From the NCBI RefSeq assembly GCF_030731045.1, contig NZ_JAVALS010000017.1, forward strand, positions 1-45,488: a DNA stretch of 45,488 nucleotides, written 5' to 3'. Shown here in pieces: positions 25,376 to 34,268 of this stretch. Positions within the stretch are counted from its first letter, which is position 1; every line of letters begins with the position of its first letter. Both the position numbers and the translations under genes were made by a program. The notes below the pieces were generated by a model. That model had not been told where the DNA came from. It was given only the letters and a program-made list of their open reading frames with translations, and did no database searches. The DNA is from Arthrobacter horti (GTDB lineage: Bacteria > Actinomycetota > Actinomycetes > Actinomycetales > Micrococcaceae).

Positions 25376-26520
25376 TCATCGAGTCCCTTCAGCTGCGCGA
25401 GGTCAGCCTGCCGATCGTGGCGCCGTTCACCACTTCGTTCGGGACGCAGACGCAAAAGCGCACCTATCTGCTGCGGGTGGCCGGGACCGTGCAGACCGCG
25501 GCGGGTGCCGTGGAGGCGGTGGGCTGGGGCGAGTGCGTGGCGCTGGCGGATCCCGTGTACTCCTCCGAGTACCTGGGCGGCGCGCGGGCGGTCACCGAGC
25601 AGTACCTGGTTCCGGCGCTGAAGGAGGCCCAGGAGGCGGGTGCGGAGCTGACGGCGGAGACGGTCTCGGCGCGGCTGGAGCACATCGTGGGGCACCGGAT
25701 GGCGAAGGCGGCGCTGGAGATGGCGGTGCTGGACGCCCAACTGACGGCGCACGGCCTGTCCTTCGCCACGTACCTGGGCGCGACGAGAACCGAGGTGCCG
25801 TCCGGCGTGTCGGTGGGGATCCAGGATTCGGTGGAGGATCTGCTGCGCACGGTGGGCGGGTACCTCGAGGAGGGGTATGTCCGGATCAAACTGAAGATCC
25901 AGCCGGGCTGGGATGTGGAGCCGGTGGCCGCGGTGCGGAAGGAATTCGGGGACGGGGTGCCGTTGCAGGTGGACGCGAACGCCGCGTACACGCTGGTGGA
26001 TTCGCGGCAGCTGCACCGGCTGGACGAGTTCGGGCTGCTGCTGATCGAGCAGCCGCTGGCGGAGGACGATCTGCTGCAGCATGCGAAGCTGGCGCAGCTC
26101 ATGAGCACGCCGCTGTGCCTGGACGAGTCGATCGAATCGGCCAAGGACGCCGCGGATGCGATCTCGCTGGGTGCGGCGTCGGTCATCAACATCAAGCCCG
26201 GCCGGGTGGGCGGCTATCTGGAGGCCCGCCGGATCCACGATCTGGCGCGGGCGCACGGGGTGGCGGTGTGGTGCGGTGGGATGCTGGAGACGGGGCTGGG
26301 CCGGGCGGCGAATGCGGCGCTGGCGGCGCTGGACGGGTTCACGCTCCCGGGCGACATCTCCGCGTCCGGGCGGTTCTACGCCGAGGACGTGACGGAGCCG
26401 ATCGTGCTGGACCACGGCACCGTCGCCGTGCCGAGCGGCCCCGGCCTCGGAGCCACCCCGATCCCCGAGGTCCTGGACCGCCACGCCGGACCTGCGGTGG
26501 AGCTCTGGGGGCGGGGCTAG
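25372..26520 (+). CDS. N-succinylamino acid racemase / o-succinylbenzoate synthase (enolase superfamily)
   Basis: 382 residues. Enolase-superfamily barrel of the MenC2/NSAR type: VRIKLKIQPGWD holds the KxK catalytic lysine, LQVDANAAY, LLIEQPLAEDD and LCLDESIES supply the three metal-binding acids, and VINIKPGRVGG the second catalytic lysine. The family can make o-succinylbenzoate for menaquinone and racemise N-succinylamino acids. Because no other men genes are near and M20 plus GNAT genes precede it, racemisation is the likelier job here. Confidence 0.9.
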   Translation: MIIESLQLREVSLPIVAPFTTSFGTQTQKRTYLLRVAGTVQTAAGAVEAVGWGECVALADPVYSSEYLGGARAVTEQYLVPALKEAQEAGAELTAETVSARLEHIVGHRMAKAALEMAVLDAQLTAHGLSFATYLGATRTEVPSGVSVGIQDSVEDLLRTVGGYLEEGYVRIKLKIQPGWDVEPVAAVRKEFGDGVPLQVDANAAYTLVDSRQLHRLDEFGLLLIEQPLAEDDLLQHAKLAQLMSTPLCLDESIESAKDAADAISLGAASVINIKPGRVGGYLEARRIHDLARAHGVAVWCGGMLETGLGRAANAALAALDGFTLPGDISASGRFYAEDVTEPIVLDHGTVAVPSGPGLGATPIPEVLDRHAGPAVELWGRG

Positions 26521-26573
26521 GAGTCTGGACCCGCTGAGATCAGGATGCGCCGAAGTCCACCTCAGCAGCGAAT

Positions 26574-27635
26574 TCAGCGGCCGCGCACGTGGCTGAGAAG
26601 ACCGCGCCTGGTGCGGATGCCCGTCTTGGTGAAAATGGCCTTCAGGTGATCCTGGATGGTGTGCTCGGACAGATGCATCTGCGCGGCGATGTCGTGAGTG
26701 TCCTTCCCGGCGTTGAGGTGGGTGAGCAGTTCGGTCTCCCGGCCGGTCAACGCGTTGGCCCGTGCGAAGAGTGCCACCCGATCCGCCCCGGAGGCGTCCT
26801 CGATCGTCACGGCGATAGTTCCGTCGGCGGACGGACCAGGCCCGCCGAGCCGCGCGGCCCGTAAGGTGAACCAGTGTCCACCGCCGGCATGGACGCACGC
26901 GCTCGCCGTGCCGTCGTCGACCCCGGCCTCGCGGGCGAGCAGCTGGGCCGCGACGTTGTAGGCGCCTGCGGGGACCGGAGACTGGCCGTCCGACGACGGC
27001 ATCAGGGCACGGAGGTACTCGAAGGTGGGCACGGTTTCAGCGAGCACGTCAAGGTCCGGCGACAGCAGAAGGACCACCGGGCCCCGGAGCGCTTCGCGGC
27101 CCGCCTGAGTCTGCACGAACGTCGCAGCTTGTGCACGGCGGAGCCCATCGGTGACGGCCGGGACCACCAGGCTCAATCGCGCGAGCTCGGCAGCCGTGAA
27201 CGGCAGTCCGGGTGCGGTGCGCCAGAGATCCAGGAACGCCCAGCATCCATGACGGTCCCGGAACACTGCGGAGGCGACGTCCACCACTCCATACTGCTTG
27301 AGAAGCTCCCGCCAGAGCAGGCTCCGGGACGGCTCCCCGTCCGTCGCGGCGAGCAGGGACACGAAGCGGTCCGGAAGGTCGGTCCACCGGTTGATCTCAG
27401 TCAGGTACTTCAGCCTGATCAGCCGTGGGAGTTCGGGCAGGCACGGCACCTCCGCCACGGGTGAGGCGCCCACACCGGTGATGGGATCCGTCAGGACGAA
27501 CGCGAACGCGTCAAAAGCGACGGAGCGCCGCAATTCGTCAAGGATCTTCAGCCGAAGGGCCCGCCCGGCGCCTCCGTGCGCACAGACCCGCTCGATGTTC
27601 GCCAGGAGTGCGGAGGACCCCACTGTTGCGATCAC
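26574..27635 (-). CDS. LuxR-type HTH transcriptional regulator
   Basis: 353 residues from GTG 27635. The C-terminal 60 residues are a LuxR/GerE helix-turn-helix: LTGRETELLTHLNAGKDTHDIAAQ followed by MHLSEHTIQDHLKAIFTKTG. The rest has no motif I can name; its layout suits a GAF-like sensor. The start is chosen because a -10 TATACT ends 6 nt upstream of this GTG, giving a leaderless message; the frame is open to 27680. Convergent with the racemase operon and divergent from a small protein gene. Target genes are unknown. Confidence 0.8.
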   Translation of the reverse strand: MIATVGSSALLANIERVCAHGGAGRALRLKILDELRRSVAFDAFAFVLTDPITGVGASPVAEVPCLPELPRLIRLKYLTEINRWTDLPDRFVSLLAATDGEPSRSLLWRELLKQYGVVDVASAVFRDRHGCWAFLDLWRTAPGLPFTAAELARLSLVVPAVTDGLRRAQAATFVQTQAGREALRGPVVLLLSPDLDVLAETVPTFEYLRALMPSSDGQSPVPAGAYNVAAQLLAREAGVDDGTASACVHAGGGHWFTLRAARLGGPGPSADGTIAVTIEDASGADRVALFARANALTGRETELLTHLNAGKDTHDIAAQMHLSEHTIQDHLKAIFTKTGIRTRRGLLSHVRGR

Positions 27636-27641
27636 AGCCTC

Positions 27642-27647
27642 AGTATA
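27642..27647 (-). promoter_or_regulatory. -10 element of the LuxR-type gene (leaderless)
   Basis: TATACT on the minus strand, near-consensus, 6 nt before GTG 27635. No convincing -35 is seen at 17 bp. Confidence 0.45.
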
Positions 27648-27740
27648 GGACCGGCAGACACCCAACTTCCTGGGATGCACAGCGCCCTGCGGCCGGCATT
27701 AGCGTCGAGTCATGGACCCGTTGTAACCCAAGGAGGAGCC

Positions 27741-28028
27741 ATGACAACCCTGCACATCGAGCACGCCGTGACCGACTTCGAAACCTGGCATTCCGCCTTC
27801 GAACGGTTCGCCCCGGCCCGTACGGAAGCGGGAGTGCTGGAGTACACGATCCGCAGACCGTCCGACGATCCCGCGTACGTCCTGATCGACCTCGAGTTCT
27901 CCGATGAGGCCCACGCGGCCGGCTTCCTGGAGTTCCTGCGGACCCGCGTCTGGACCACCCGGGACAACTCCCCGGCGTTGGTCGGCACGGCGCACACCCG
28001 CCTCCTCGAAACCGTCCACACCGGCTGA
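27741..28028 (+). CDS. Small dimeric alpha/beta-barrel (cyclase/monooxygenase-like) protein
   Basis: 95 residues from ATG 27741, with a strong AAGGAGGA ribosome site ending 4 bases upstream. The pattern HIEHAVTDFETWHSAFERF then YTIRRPSDDPAYVLIDLEF resembles small ferredoxin-like proteins annotated as cyclases or antibiotic-biosynthesis-monooxygenase-like. No catalytic residue can be named. It lies alone between the LuxR-type gene and the ABC operon. Confidence 0.75.
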   Translation: MTTLHIEHAVTDFETWHSAFERFAPARTEAGVLEYTIRRPSDDPAYVLIDLEFSDEAHAAGFLEFLRTRVWTTRDNSPALVGTAHTRLLETVHTG

Positions 28029-28095
28029 GCTCGCCATCCGAGGTTTGAAATCGATACAGTCCGCAGCGATTTGGGACCCTCAGTAGCGAGCTGAG

Positions 28096-28191
28096 CGGCA
28101 CGGGCCCTCAAAGCAACAGACCGCCCCCGAAGAATTCTTCAGGTGCGGTCTGCGCATCGTCCGTGCCGTGAGCGGCACCCTCACGGCACGG
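28096..28191. terminator. Cluster of overlapping hairpins between convergent genes
   Basis: Hairpin A: CAGACCGC (28117-28124) with GCGGTCTG (28145-28152), with the palindrome GAAGAATTCTTC inside. Hairpin B: CCGTGCCGTGAG (28161-28172) with CTCACGGCACGG (28180-28191), 7-nt loop, perfect. CGGCACGG (28096-28103) can also pair with 28161-28168, which would enclose A and exclude B. Likely a two-way terminator for the small protein gene and the ABC operon. Confidence 0.65.
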
Positions 28192-28208
28192 GGTTCAAAG
28201 GGCCGGTC

Positions 28209-29039
28209 CTACACCGCCAACCTCTCCCTCCGCACCGGCTTCCAGCCGGCCCTCGGCACCGCGGCGCGCAGGGCCCGAGTGTACGGCTGGACCGGGTTGG
28301 CGAGGATCTCGGAGGTGACGCCCTGGTCCACCACCTTGCCCTGCTCCATCACGATCATGCGGTCCGAGATCTGGTTGACCACGGCGAGGTCGTGAGAGAT
28401 GAACAGGTAGCTGACCTTCCGCTCGGCCTTGATGTCCGCCAGCAGATTCAGGATCTGGGCCTGGATGGACACATCCAGCGCGGCCACGGCCTCGTCCAGG
28501 ACGATCACGCCCGGATCAGCCGCGAGCGCCCGGGCGATCGCCACGCGCTGCCGCTGGCCGCCGGAGAGCTGGTGCGGGAACTTCGTCCAGAACCGCTCCC
28601 CCAGCCCCACGCTGTCCAGGATGCCCTGCGCGGCCGCCTTCGGCGTCGTGCCCTTGGCGGTGTCGTGCAGCGCGACGGAGGCCGCGATGATGTCCACGAT
28701 CCGCTGCCGCCCATTGAGGGAGGAGTACGGGTCCTGGAACACGTACTGGACCTCGCGCGCCCAGCGGCGCCGGTCTGCCAGGTGCTTCACGCCCTTGGCC
28801 CGGGACTCGCCGCGCACGGTCAAGGAGCCGTCCGTGACGGTCTCCAGTCCCACGAGCATGCGGGCCACGGTGGTCTTGCCGGAGCCGGACTCCCCCACGA
28901 TCGCGAGGCACTCGTCCGGGTACAGCTCGAAGGACACGTCGTCGACGGCGATGATCGGGTCCCACTTGGCCCCGCGCGGCGCCCGGAAGACCTTGCGGAG
29001 GTTCTTCGCGACGATGATCGGTTCGTCAGTGGTGCTCAT
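28209..29039 (-). CDS. Oligopeptide/nickel-type ABC transporter ATP-binding protein (OppF-like)
   Basis: 276 residues. Walker A GESGSGKTT, Q-loop VFQDPYSSLN, signature LSGGQRQRVAIARALA and Walker B VIVLDEAVAALD are all intact. The C-terminal VQPYTRALRAAVP is the extension typical of OppD/OppF-type ATPases. Last gene of the five-gene importer operon; overlaps the second ATPase gene by 4 bp. Confidence 0.92.
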   Translation of the reverse strand: MSTTDEPIIVAKNLRKVFRAPRGAKWDPIIAVDDVSFELYPDECLAIVGESGSGKTTVARMLVGLETVTDGSLTVRGESRAKGVKHLADRRRWAREVQYVFQDPYSSLNGRQRIVDIIAASVALHDTAKGTTPKAAAQGILDSVGLGERFWTKFPHQLSGGQRQRVAIARALAADPGVIVLDEAVAALDVSIQAQILNLLADIKAERKVSYLFISHDLAVVNQISDRMIVMEQGKVVDQGVTSEILANPVQPYTRALRAAVPRAGWKPVRRERLAV

Positions 29040-29893
29040 GCCATCGCCTCAGCTTTCAGCCTTTCGTGGATCTCCCGGTTGTACGTCAGCACGGGCAACC
29101 GTTCGGCCTTCGCGTCGATGTCCGGGCGGGCGCCGAGCAGTTCGACCGTGTAGGGATGCGTCGGCGTGTCGTACACGTGCGCACCCTGCTCCACGATCTC
29201 GCCGGCGTACATGACGGCGAGCCGGTCGCAGCAGGCCGCTGCGAGCTCCAGGTCGTGCGTGATGAACAGCAGGGACAGGCCGCGCGCCTTGCGCTGCTCG
29301 TCCAGGATCGCCATCACATCGGACTGGGCCGTGACGTCCAGGGCCGTGGTGGGCTCATCGGCCAGGATGAGCCGCGGCTCGGCGAGCAGGACGCTCGCGA
29401 TCATGACGCGCTGCAGCAGACCGCCGGAGAGCTCGTGCGGGTACTGCCGGAGGCGGGCCTCCGGGTTGCGCACCCCCACCTCGTCCAGAAGCGCGACGGC
29501 GCGTCGCTCGGCTTCGCGCTGATCGACGCCGCGGTCGCGGACCAGGGCCTCGGTGAGGAAGTCCCCCACCGAATGCACCGGGTTCACGTGCGCGCGGGGA
29601 TCCTGGAAGATCATCCCGACGTCCTTCTGCCGGTACTTCCGCAGCGCCGAGGCGTTCATGCCCAGGACTGACGCGCCGTCGAACGTGATGCTCCCATCCA
29701 CGCGGAAGGCGGGGTCCAGCATGCGGGTGACCGCGCGGGTGGTGAGGGACTTGCCGGAGCCGGACTCCCCCACCAGGCCCAGGGCCTCGCCTTGGCCGAT
29801 CTCGAAGGAGACGCCGTTGAGCAGCACCTGCTCGCTGCGGCGGCGCCGCAGGGTGGCCTTGACGTTGTCCAGCCGAAGCAGTGGTTCGGTCAT
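29036..29893 (-). CDS. Oligopeptide/nickel-type ABC transporter ATP-binding protein (OppD-like)
   Basis: 285 residues from ATG 29893, which overlaps the permease stop by one codon region and follows GAGGAG; the longer start at 29944 lies within the permease gene. Walker A GESGSGKSL, Q-loop IFQDPRAHVNPVHSV, signature LSGGLLQRVMIASVLL (a variant of LSGGQ with LL) and Walker B LILADEPTTALD. THPYTVELLGARP is the Opp-type C-terminal segment. Pairs with the OppF-like subunit. Confidence 0.92.
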   Translation of the reverse strand: MTEPLLRLDNVKATLRRRRSEQVLLNGVSFEIGQGEALGLVGESGSGKSLTTRAVTRMLDPAFRVDGSITFDGASVLGMNASALRKYRQKDVGMIFQDPRAHVNPVHSVGDFLTEALVRDRGVDQREAERRAVALLDEVGVRNPEARLRQYPHELSGGLLQRVMIASVLLAEPRLILADEPTTALDVTAQSDVMAILDEQRKARGLSLLFITHDLELAAACCDRLAVMYAGEIVEQGAHVYDTPTHPYTVELLGARPDIDAKAERLPVLTYNREIHERLKAEAMA

Positions 29894-30807
29894 CACACGC
29901 TCCTCGCATTCGAGATGAGGCGGTCGCCGATCACGGTGACGCACCAGACGATCAGGACGATCAGGCAGCCGGAGGCGATGGCCTCGTTCGGGTAGCCGCG
30001 CAGGGTCGAGTCGAAGCCGCTCTTGACCATGAGGCCGAGGTCCGCCGTCGGGGGCTGGACGCCCAGGCCCAGGAAGGACACGGCCGCGAGGTCGATCACG
30101 GCGAAGCCGAGGGAGGAGACCGCCTGGGCGATCACGATCGGCTGCACGTTCCGCAGGATCTGGGTGGTGGTGATCCCGAAGCCGGAGTGCCCCTGCAGCC
30201 AGGCCGCGGAGACGTACGGCAGATTGCGCTCACGGAGCGCGGCGCCGCGGACCACGCGGGCCACGTACGGGATGTACGCGACGGCCAGGCCGCCCACCAC
30301 GGTGAACAGGCTGGGACCCCAGATGGCGACGGCGATCAGGCCGAACACGATGCCGGGGACGGCGAACAGGATGTCCAGCACCCAGATGATCACGGCGTCC
30401 ACGCGGCCGCCGCACCACGCCCCCACCAGGGCCAGCACGGTGCCGACGATGGTGGAGAGCAGGATGACCAGGCCGGGGCCGGCCAGGGTGACCTGCGCGC
30501 CGAACATCAGACGGGACAGGATGTCGCGGCCCAGGGCGTCGGCGCCCAGGAGGTGGTCGGCGGACGGCCCGGCCAGGGCGCCCATGAGATCCGGGAAGTT
30601 CGGATCGTAGGGTGCCAGGACGGGCGCGAACACGGCGGCGATCACGATGACCGTCAGGACGACGGACGCGATCACACCGACGACGCCGAGGCGGTCCAGG
30701 ATGCGGCGGAGTACGGGCTCGCGGTGCTCGCCGTCGCTCTTGACTGCGACGGCGGGGGCTTGGGTCTGTGCGCTCGAAGCTTGCTCAGTCACTGCCTGCT
30801 CACTCAT
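29893..30807 (-). CDS. Oligopeptide/nickel-type ABC transporter permease (OppC-like)
   Basis: 304 residues, N-terminal cytoplasmic stretch of about 40 residues, then about six TM segments. LLGADALGRDILSRLMFGA is the start of the permease domain in OppC/DppC proteins, and VRGAALRERNLPYVSAAWLQG the coupling (EAA-like) loop that contacts the ATPases. Overlaps the OppB-like gene by 4 bp. Confidence 0.92.
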   Translation of the reverse strand: MSEQAVTEQASSAQTQAPAVAVKSDGEHREPVLRRILDRLGVVGVIASVVLTVIVIAAVFAPVLAPYDPNFPDLMGALAGPSADHLLGADALGRDILSRLMFGAQVTLAGPGLVILLSTIVGTVLALVGAWCGGRVDAVIIWVLDILFAVPGIVFGLIAVAIWGPSLFTVVGGLAVAYIPYVARVVRGAALRERNLPYVSAAWLQGHSGFGITTTQILRNVQPIVIAQAVSSLGFAVIDLAAVSFLGLGVQPPTADLGLMVKSGFDSTLRGYPNEAIASGCLIVLIVWCVTVIGDRLISNARSV

Positions 30808-31754
30808 TGCTTGCTCCCCAGGGAGATGCGCGGGTCGATGAAGGTGTAGAGCACATCCACGATCGCGTTGACCACCACGAAGGCGACCACCAGGACCAGG
30901 ACCACGGCCTGGACCACGGCGAAGTCGCGCTGCAGGATGGCCTTGACCAGCAGGGATCCGAGCCCGTCCAGGGCGAACACGTTCTCCACCACCACGGCGC
31001 CGGCGATGAGCGTGGCGATGGTGAGGCCGAGCACCGTGGTGATCGGGATGAGCGCGTTGCGCAGGACGTGGCGGCGGACGATCAGCCGCGGGGACAGGCC
31101 GCGCACGGTCGCGGTCTGGACGTGCTCGCGGGTGCGCTCCTCGTTCACCGCGGTCCGCGTGATGCGGGCCAGGTAGGCGGCGCTGGCGACGCTCAGGGCG
31201 ACGGCCGGGAGGAACAGGTGCCAGATCGTGTCGAAGCCGCCGGAGCCCACACCGAAGGTGGGGAACCAGCCGAGCCCGACGGCGAAGAGGCTGATCAGCG
31301 CCACGCCCACCACGAACACCGGGGTGGAGAGGCCGATGGCCGCCAGGGTGGAGACCACCTGGTCCACCCAGCCGCCGCGCAGCGCGGCGAAGGTGCCGGC
31401 GAGGATGCCGACCACCGCGATGATGACGGCGGCCAGGGAGACGAGCGCCGTCGTCGTGCCCGCCCGGGAGAAGAGGAGGTCGGAGACCGGCTGCCGGTAG
31501 ACGATCGAGTCGCCCAGGTTGCCGCGGAACAGGTCGCCCAGCCAGGCGAAGTAGCGCACGATGAACGGGTCGTTCAGGTGGTACTGCTGGGTGACTGCGG
31601 CGATCTGGGCGGGGGTGCCGCCACGGGGGCCGAGGATGAAGGCCAGGGGGCTGCCCGGTGCCAGGTACAGCAACCCGAACACGAGGAACGAGGTCACCAG
31701 AAGTACCAGGAGCAGCCCCCCGATGCGCTTCAGGATGTAAGCGGAGAACGACAT
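30804..31754 (-). CDS. Oligopeptide/nickel-type ABC transporter permease (OppB-like)
   Basis: 316 residues, six TM segments. N-terminal YILKRIGGLLLVLLVTSFLV, YHLNDPFIVRYFAWLGDLFRGNLGDSI and the coupling loop TRTAVNEERTREHVQTATVRGLS are standard OppB/DppB features. It starts 4 bp after the substrate-binding protein gene. Confidence 0.92.
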   Translation of the reverse strand: MSFSAYILKRIGGLLLVLLVTSFLVFGLLYLAPGSPLAFILGPRGGTPAQIAAVTQQYHLNDPFIVRYFAWLGDLFRGNLGDSIVYRQPVSDLLFSRAGTTTALVSLAAVIIAVVGILAGTFAALRGGWVDQVVSTLAAIGLSTPVFVVGVALISLFAVGLGWFPTFGVGSGGFDTIWHLFLPAVALSVASAAYLARITRTAVNEERTREHVQTATVRGLSPRLIVRRHVLRNALIPITTVLGLTIATLIAGAVVVENVFALDGLGSLLVKAILQRDFAVVQAVVLVLVVAFVVVNAIVDVLYTFIDPRISLGSKQ

Positions 31755-31758
31755 GAGA

Positions 31759-33402
31759 CTACTTGGTCCCGCCCATGGTCACGGCCCACGGGGCGTAGAG
31801 GTAGGAGAAGGAGGGGACGGCGCCGGAGATCCGCTTGTTCTGGATGAGCGTGGTGGGCTCATAGGCCAGCGGGATCCAGGGCAGGCCGGTGGTGACCTTG
31901 TCCTGGATGTCCGTCACGAGCTTGGCGCGATCCGCCTCGTTGGAGGTGGCCAGGGCCTTGGTGATCTGGTCGTCGGCGGTGTTCCAGCCGATGTAGTCGT
32001 GCGAGTTGCCGGTCTGGAAGAAGGCGTAGACGTTCAGCGGGTCGGCGAAGTCGCTGTAGTTGGTGGTGAAGAAGCCGTCCAGGCCCTTACGCGCGGCGGG
32101 GTCGAAGTAGATGTTGCCGAACTGCTCCACCGGGATGACCTTGGTCTGGACGTTCAGGCCGATGGCCTGGCCGGCGGCCTGGATGGCGCTGGCGGTCTGC
32201 TCGTGGACGGCGGAGCTGCCCTGCACGGCCAGGACGATGGGGGTCTTCGGCGAGCCGGCCTCCTGGACCAGCTGCTTGGCCTTCTCGATGTTGGGGTCCG
32301 TGCCGTACTTCTTGGCGGCCTCGGCGAAGGTGTCCTGCTGGTAGCCCCACATGGCGGGGCCGGCGATGGTCGGGGCCGGGATGGCGGCACCCTGGAAGAC
32401 CACCTTGGTCAGGGCCGGGCGGTCGATGGCCAGGGACAGGGCCTGGCGGATCTTCTCATCGCCCAGGGCGCCGTCCTTGTTCAGCGGGGCCAAGGTCCAG
32501 AAGACGAAGGACTTGCCGAAGGTGGTGGTGACGTTGTCGCTCTTCTGCAGCTGGGACAGGCCGGCCGGCGGGAGGTAGAAGAACTGGCCGTCCACGTCGC
32601 CGGTGCGCAGGGCGTTGATGGCGGTGGACTCATCCGCGATGAAGCTGAAGGTGACCTGCTTGACCAGCGGCTTGACGGCGGTGTTCCAGTACGCGTCGTT
32701 GCGCTCCATGGTGAGGCTCTTGCCGGAGTCCCACTTGCCCACCTTGTAGGGGCCGGTGCACTGGAGGTTGCCCTTGGGGGTGCCGAAGGCCTGGCCCCCG
32801 GATTCCACGGCGGCCTTCTCCACGATGGCGCCGGCGGCGGAGCCCATGGCCTGGGTGAAGAGGACGTCGGCCTTGGAGAGCTTGACGGTGACCTGGTTGG
32901 CGCCGGTGACGGCCACGGAGGCGACGTTCTTGAAGTAGTCGGCCCAGTAGCTCTTGGTGCTGGAGCCGGTCTGGCGCTGGATGGAGAAAGCGACGTCCTC
33001 GGCGGTCATGGGCTTGCCGTCCCAGAACTTCACGCCGTCACGGATGGTGTAGATGACGGTCTTGTCATCCTGGGTCTCCACCTTGCTGGCGAGACCGGGC
33101 TCCTGGGAGAGGTCCGGCTTCATGCGCATGAGGCTCTCGCAGAGGCTGGCGTCCACGGTGTTCTCCGCGTAGTTCCACGTGAAGATGGGGTCGATGGAGG
33201 ACGGCTCGTAGGGCAGGTTCCACTTCACATTGTCGACGGGCGTGGTGCCGGCCGGGGTGGTGGTGGCGAGGTTGTTGAGGTCGAGACTGAGCTCGGCGGG
33301 GCCGGAGGCACCGCCCTTGGCGGCGCCGCTGCAGCCGGCGAGAGCGAGGGCTGCGACCGTGAGGACCGCTGCGGTACCGGCTGCCTTTTTGCGAGAGACC
33401 AC
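31759..33402 (-). CDS. ABC transporter substrate-binding lipoprotein (peptide/solute family 5)
   Basis: 547 residues from GTG 33402, with AGGAG 5 nt upstream. A lipoprotein signal peptide ends at LAGC (Cys24). Family 5 features: IRDGVKFWDGKPMTAEDVAFSI, FSFIADESTAINALRTGDVDG and IRQALSLAIDRPALTKVVF. Captures the ligand outside the cell and hands it to the permease pair. Ligand unknown: peptides, sugars or other small molecules are all possible in this family. First gene of the operon, facing a GntR regulator. Confidence 0.92.
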   Translation of the reverse strand: MVSRKKAAGTAAVLTVAALALAGCSGAAKGGASGPAELSLDLNNLATTTPAGTTPVDNVKWNLPYEPSSIDPIFTWNYAENTVDASLCESLMRMKPDLSQEPGLASKVETQDDKTVIYTIRDGVKFWDGKPMTAEDVAFSIQRQTGSSTKSYWADYFKNVASVAVTGANQVTVKLSKADVLFTQAMGSAAGAIVEKAAVESGGQAFGTPKGNLQCTGPYKVGKWDSGKSLTMERNDAYWNTAVKPLVKQVTFSFIADESTAINALRTGDVDGQFFYLPPAGLSQLQKSDNVTTTFGKSFVFWTLAPLNKDGALGDEKIRQALSLAIDRPALTKVVFQGAAIPAPTIAGPAMWGYQQDTFAEAAKKYGTDPNIEKAKQLVQEAGSPKTPIVLAVQGSSAVHEQTASAIQAAGQAIGLNVQTKVIPVEQFGNIYFDPAARKGLDGFFTTNYSDFADPLNVYAFFQTGNSHDYIGWNTADDQITKALATSNEADRAKLVTDIQDKVTTGLPWIPLAYEPTTLIQNKRISGAVPSFSYLYAPWAVTMGGTK

Positions 33403-33497
33403 GAGAACTCCTGTGTTTTCGGGTTGGGGATTGCAAGGTGAATGATGGGGCGGTCCGGCCGGGTGGTGCTTGTGGCGCGGCCGGCGGTCCCTGGTTC

Positions 33498-33550
33498 CAT
33501 CAGGTCATCTGATGTTCGTAGGTGAATGACGTTCATCAGGTTATATGACG
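33498..33550. promoter_or_regulatory. Two matching GntR-type operators in the divergent promoter region
   Basis: CATCAGGTCATCTGATG (33498-33514) is a perfect CATCAG/CTGATG inverted repeat; CATCAGGTTATATGACG (33534-33550) repeats it with three changes, starting 36 bp later (over three helical turns). Together they read CATCAGGTYATMTGAYG. They lie between the importer operon and the FadR-type regulator, so autoregulation and control of the importer are likely. Confidence 0.65.
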
Positions 33551-33581
33551 TTTGTCACACCGTACGCTAGAGTCGGCCAGA

Positions 33582-34268
33582 ATGAAACCCATGAAACCGA
33601 TTCGACGCCGATCCCTGGTGGATACGGTGGTGGACAGCCTGCAAGCCCAGATCATCTCTGGCGCTTGGGCTGTGGGCGCCCGGATTCCCAGCGAGGCGGA
33701 CCTGGTCACCGAGCTGGGCGTGAGCCGCCCGTCCGTGCGGGAGGGCGTGCGTTCGCTGGTGCAGCTGGGGCTGCTGGAGGCGCGTCAGGGCGATGGCACC
33801 TACGTCATCGCGAAGGACCCCACCGAGGTGGCGTTGCGGCGCACGCTCGGGGTGGCCGACGCCGGCGAGGTCATGCGGGTGCGACGCGCGCTGGATGCGC
33901 TGGCGGCGCGGGAGGCTGCGGAGAACCGCTCCCCTGCCGATCTGGTTCTGCTGGAGGCGGCGCTGCTGGCGCGGCGCTCGGCGGCGCGGCGCGAGAACGC
34001 TGAGGCCTTCACAGACCACGACGTCGCGTTCCACCTCGGCGTGGTGGCCGCGTCACACAATCAGCTGCTCGCTGCGCTGTACGCGAGCTTCGATGCGTCG
34101 CTGCACTCGGTGGTGGGCGGGAGCGCTCCTGGTTCCATGGCGACTGCCGGCGGCCTGGATGACAGTCACGAAGCGCTGTTCGTGGCGATCCGCGACCAGG
34201 ACGGCGACGCCGCGCAGGCGGCGGCGCTGGAGGTGATCGAGGAGGTCAGGAGGGTGATGGAGGGGTGA
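33582..34268 (+). CDS. FadR-subfamily GntR transcriptional regulator
   Basis: 228 residues from ATG 33582 (ATG 33591 also possible; the frame opens at 33552). N-terminal winged helix: LQAQIISGAWAVGARIPSEADL with VTELGVSRPSVREGVRSL. The C-terminal all-helical FCD domain shows the metal-ligand pattern DHDVAFHLGVVAASHN and DDSHEALFVAIRDQD. Divergent from the ABC importer, with two matching operators in between. It probably represses that importer until its ligand is present. Confidence 0.9.
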   Translation: MKPMKPIRRRSLVDTVVDSLQAQIISGAWAVGARIPSEADLVTELGVSRPSVREGVRSLVQLGLLEARQGDGTYVIAKDPTEVALRRTLGVADAGEVMRVRRALDALAAREAAENRSPADLVLLEAALLARRSAARRENAEAFTDHDVAFHLGVVAASHNQLLAALYASFDASLHSVVGGSAPGSMATAGGLDDSHEALFVAIRDQDGDAAQAAALEVIEEVRRVMEG

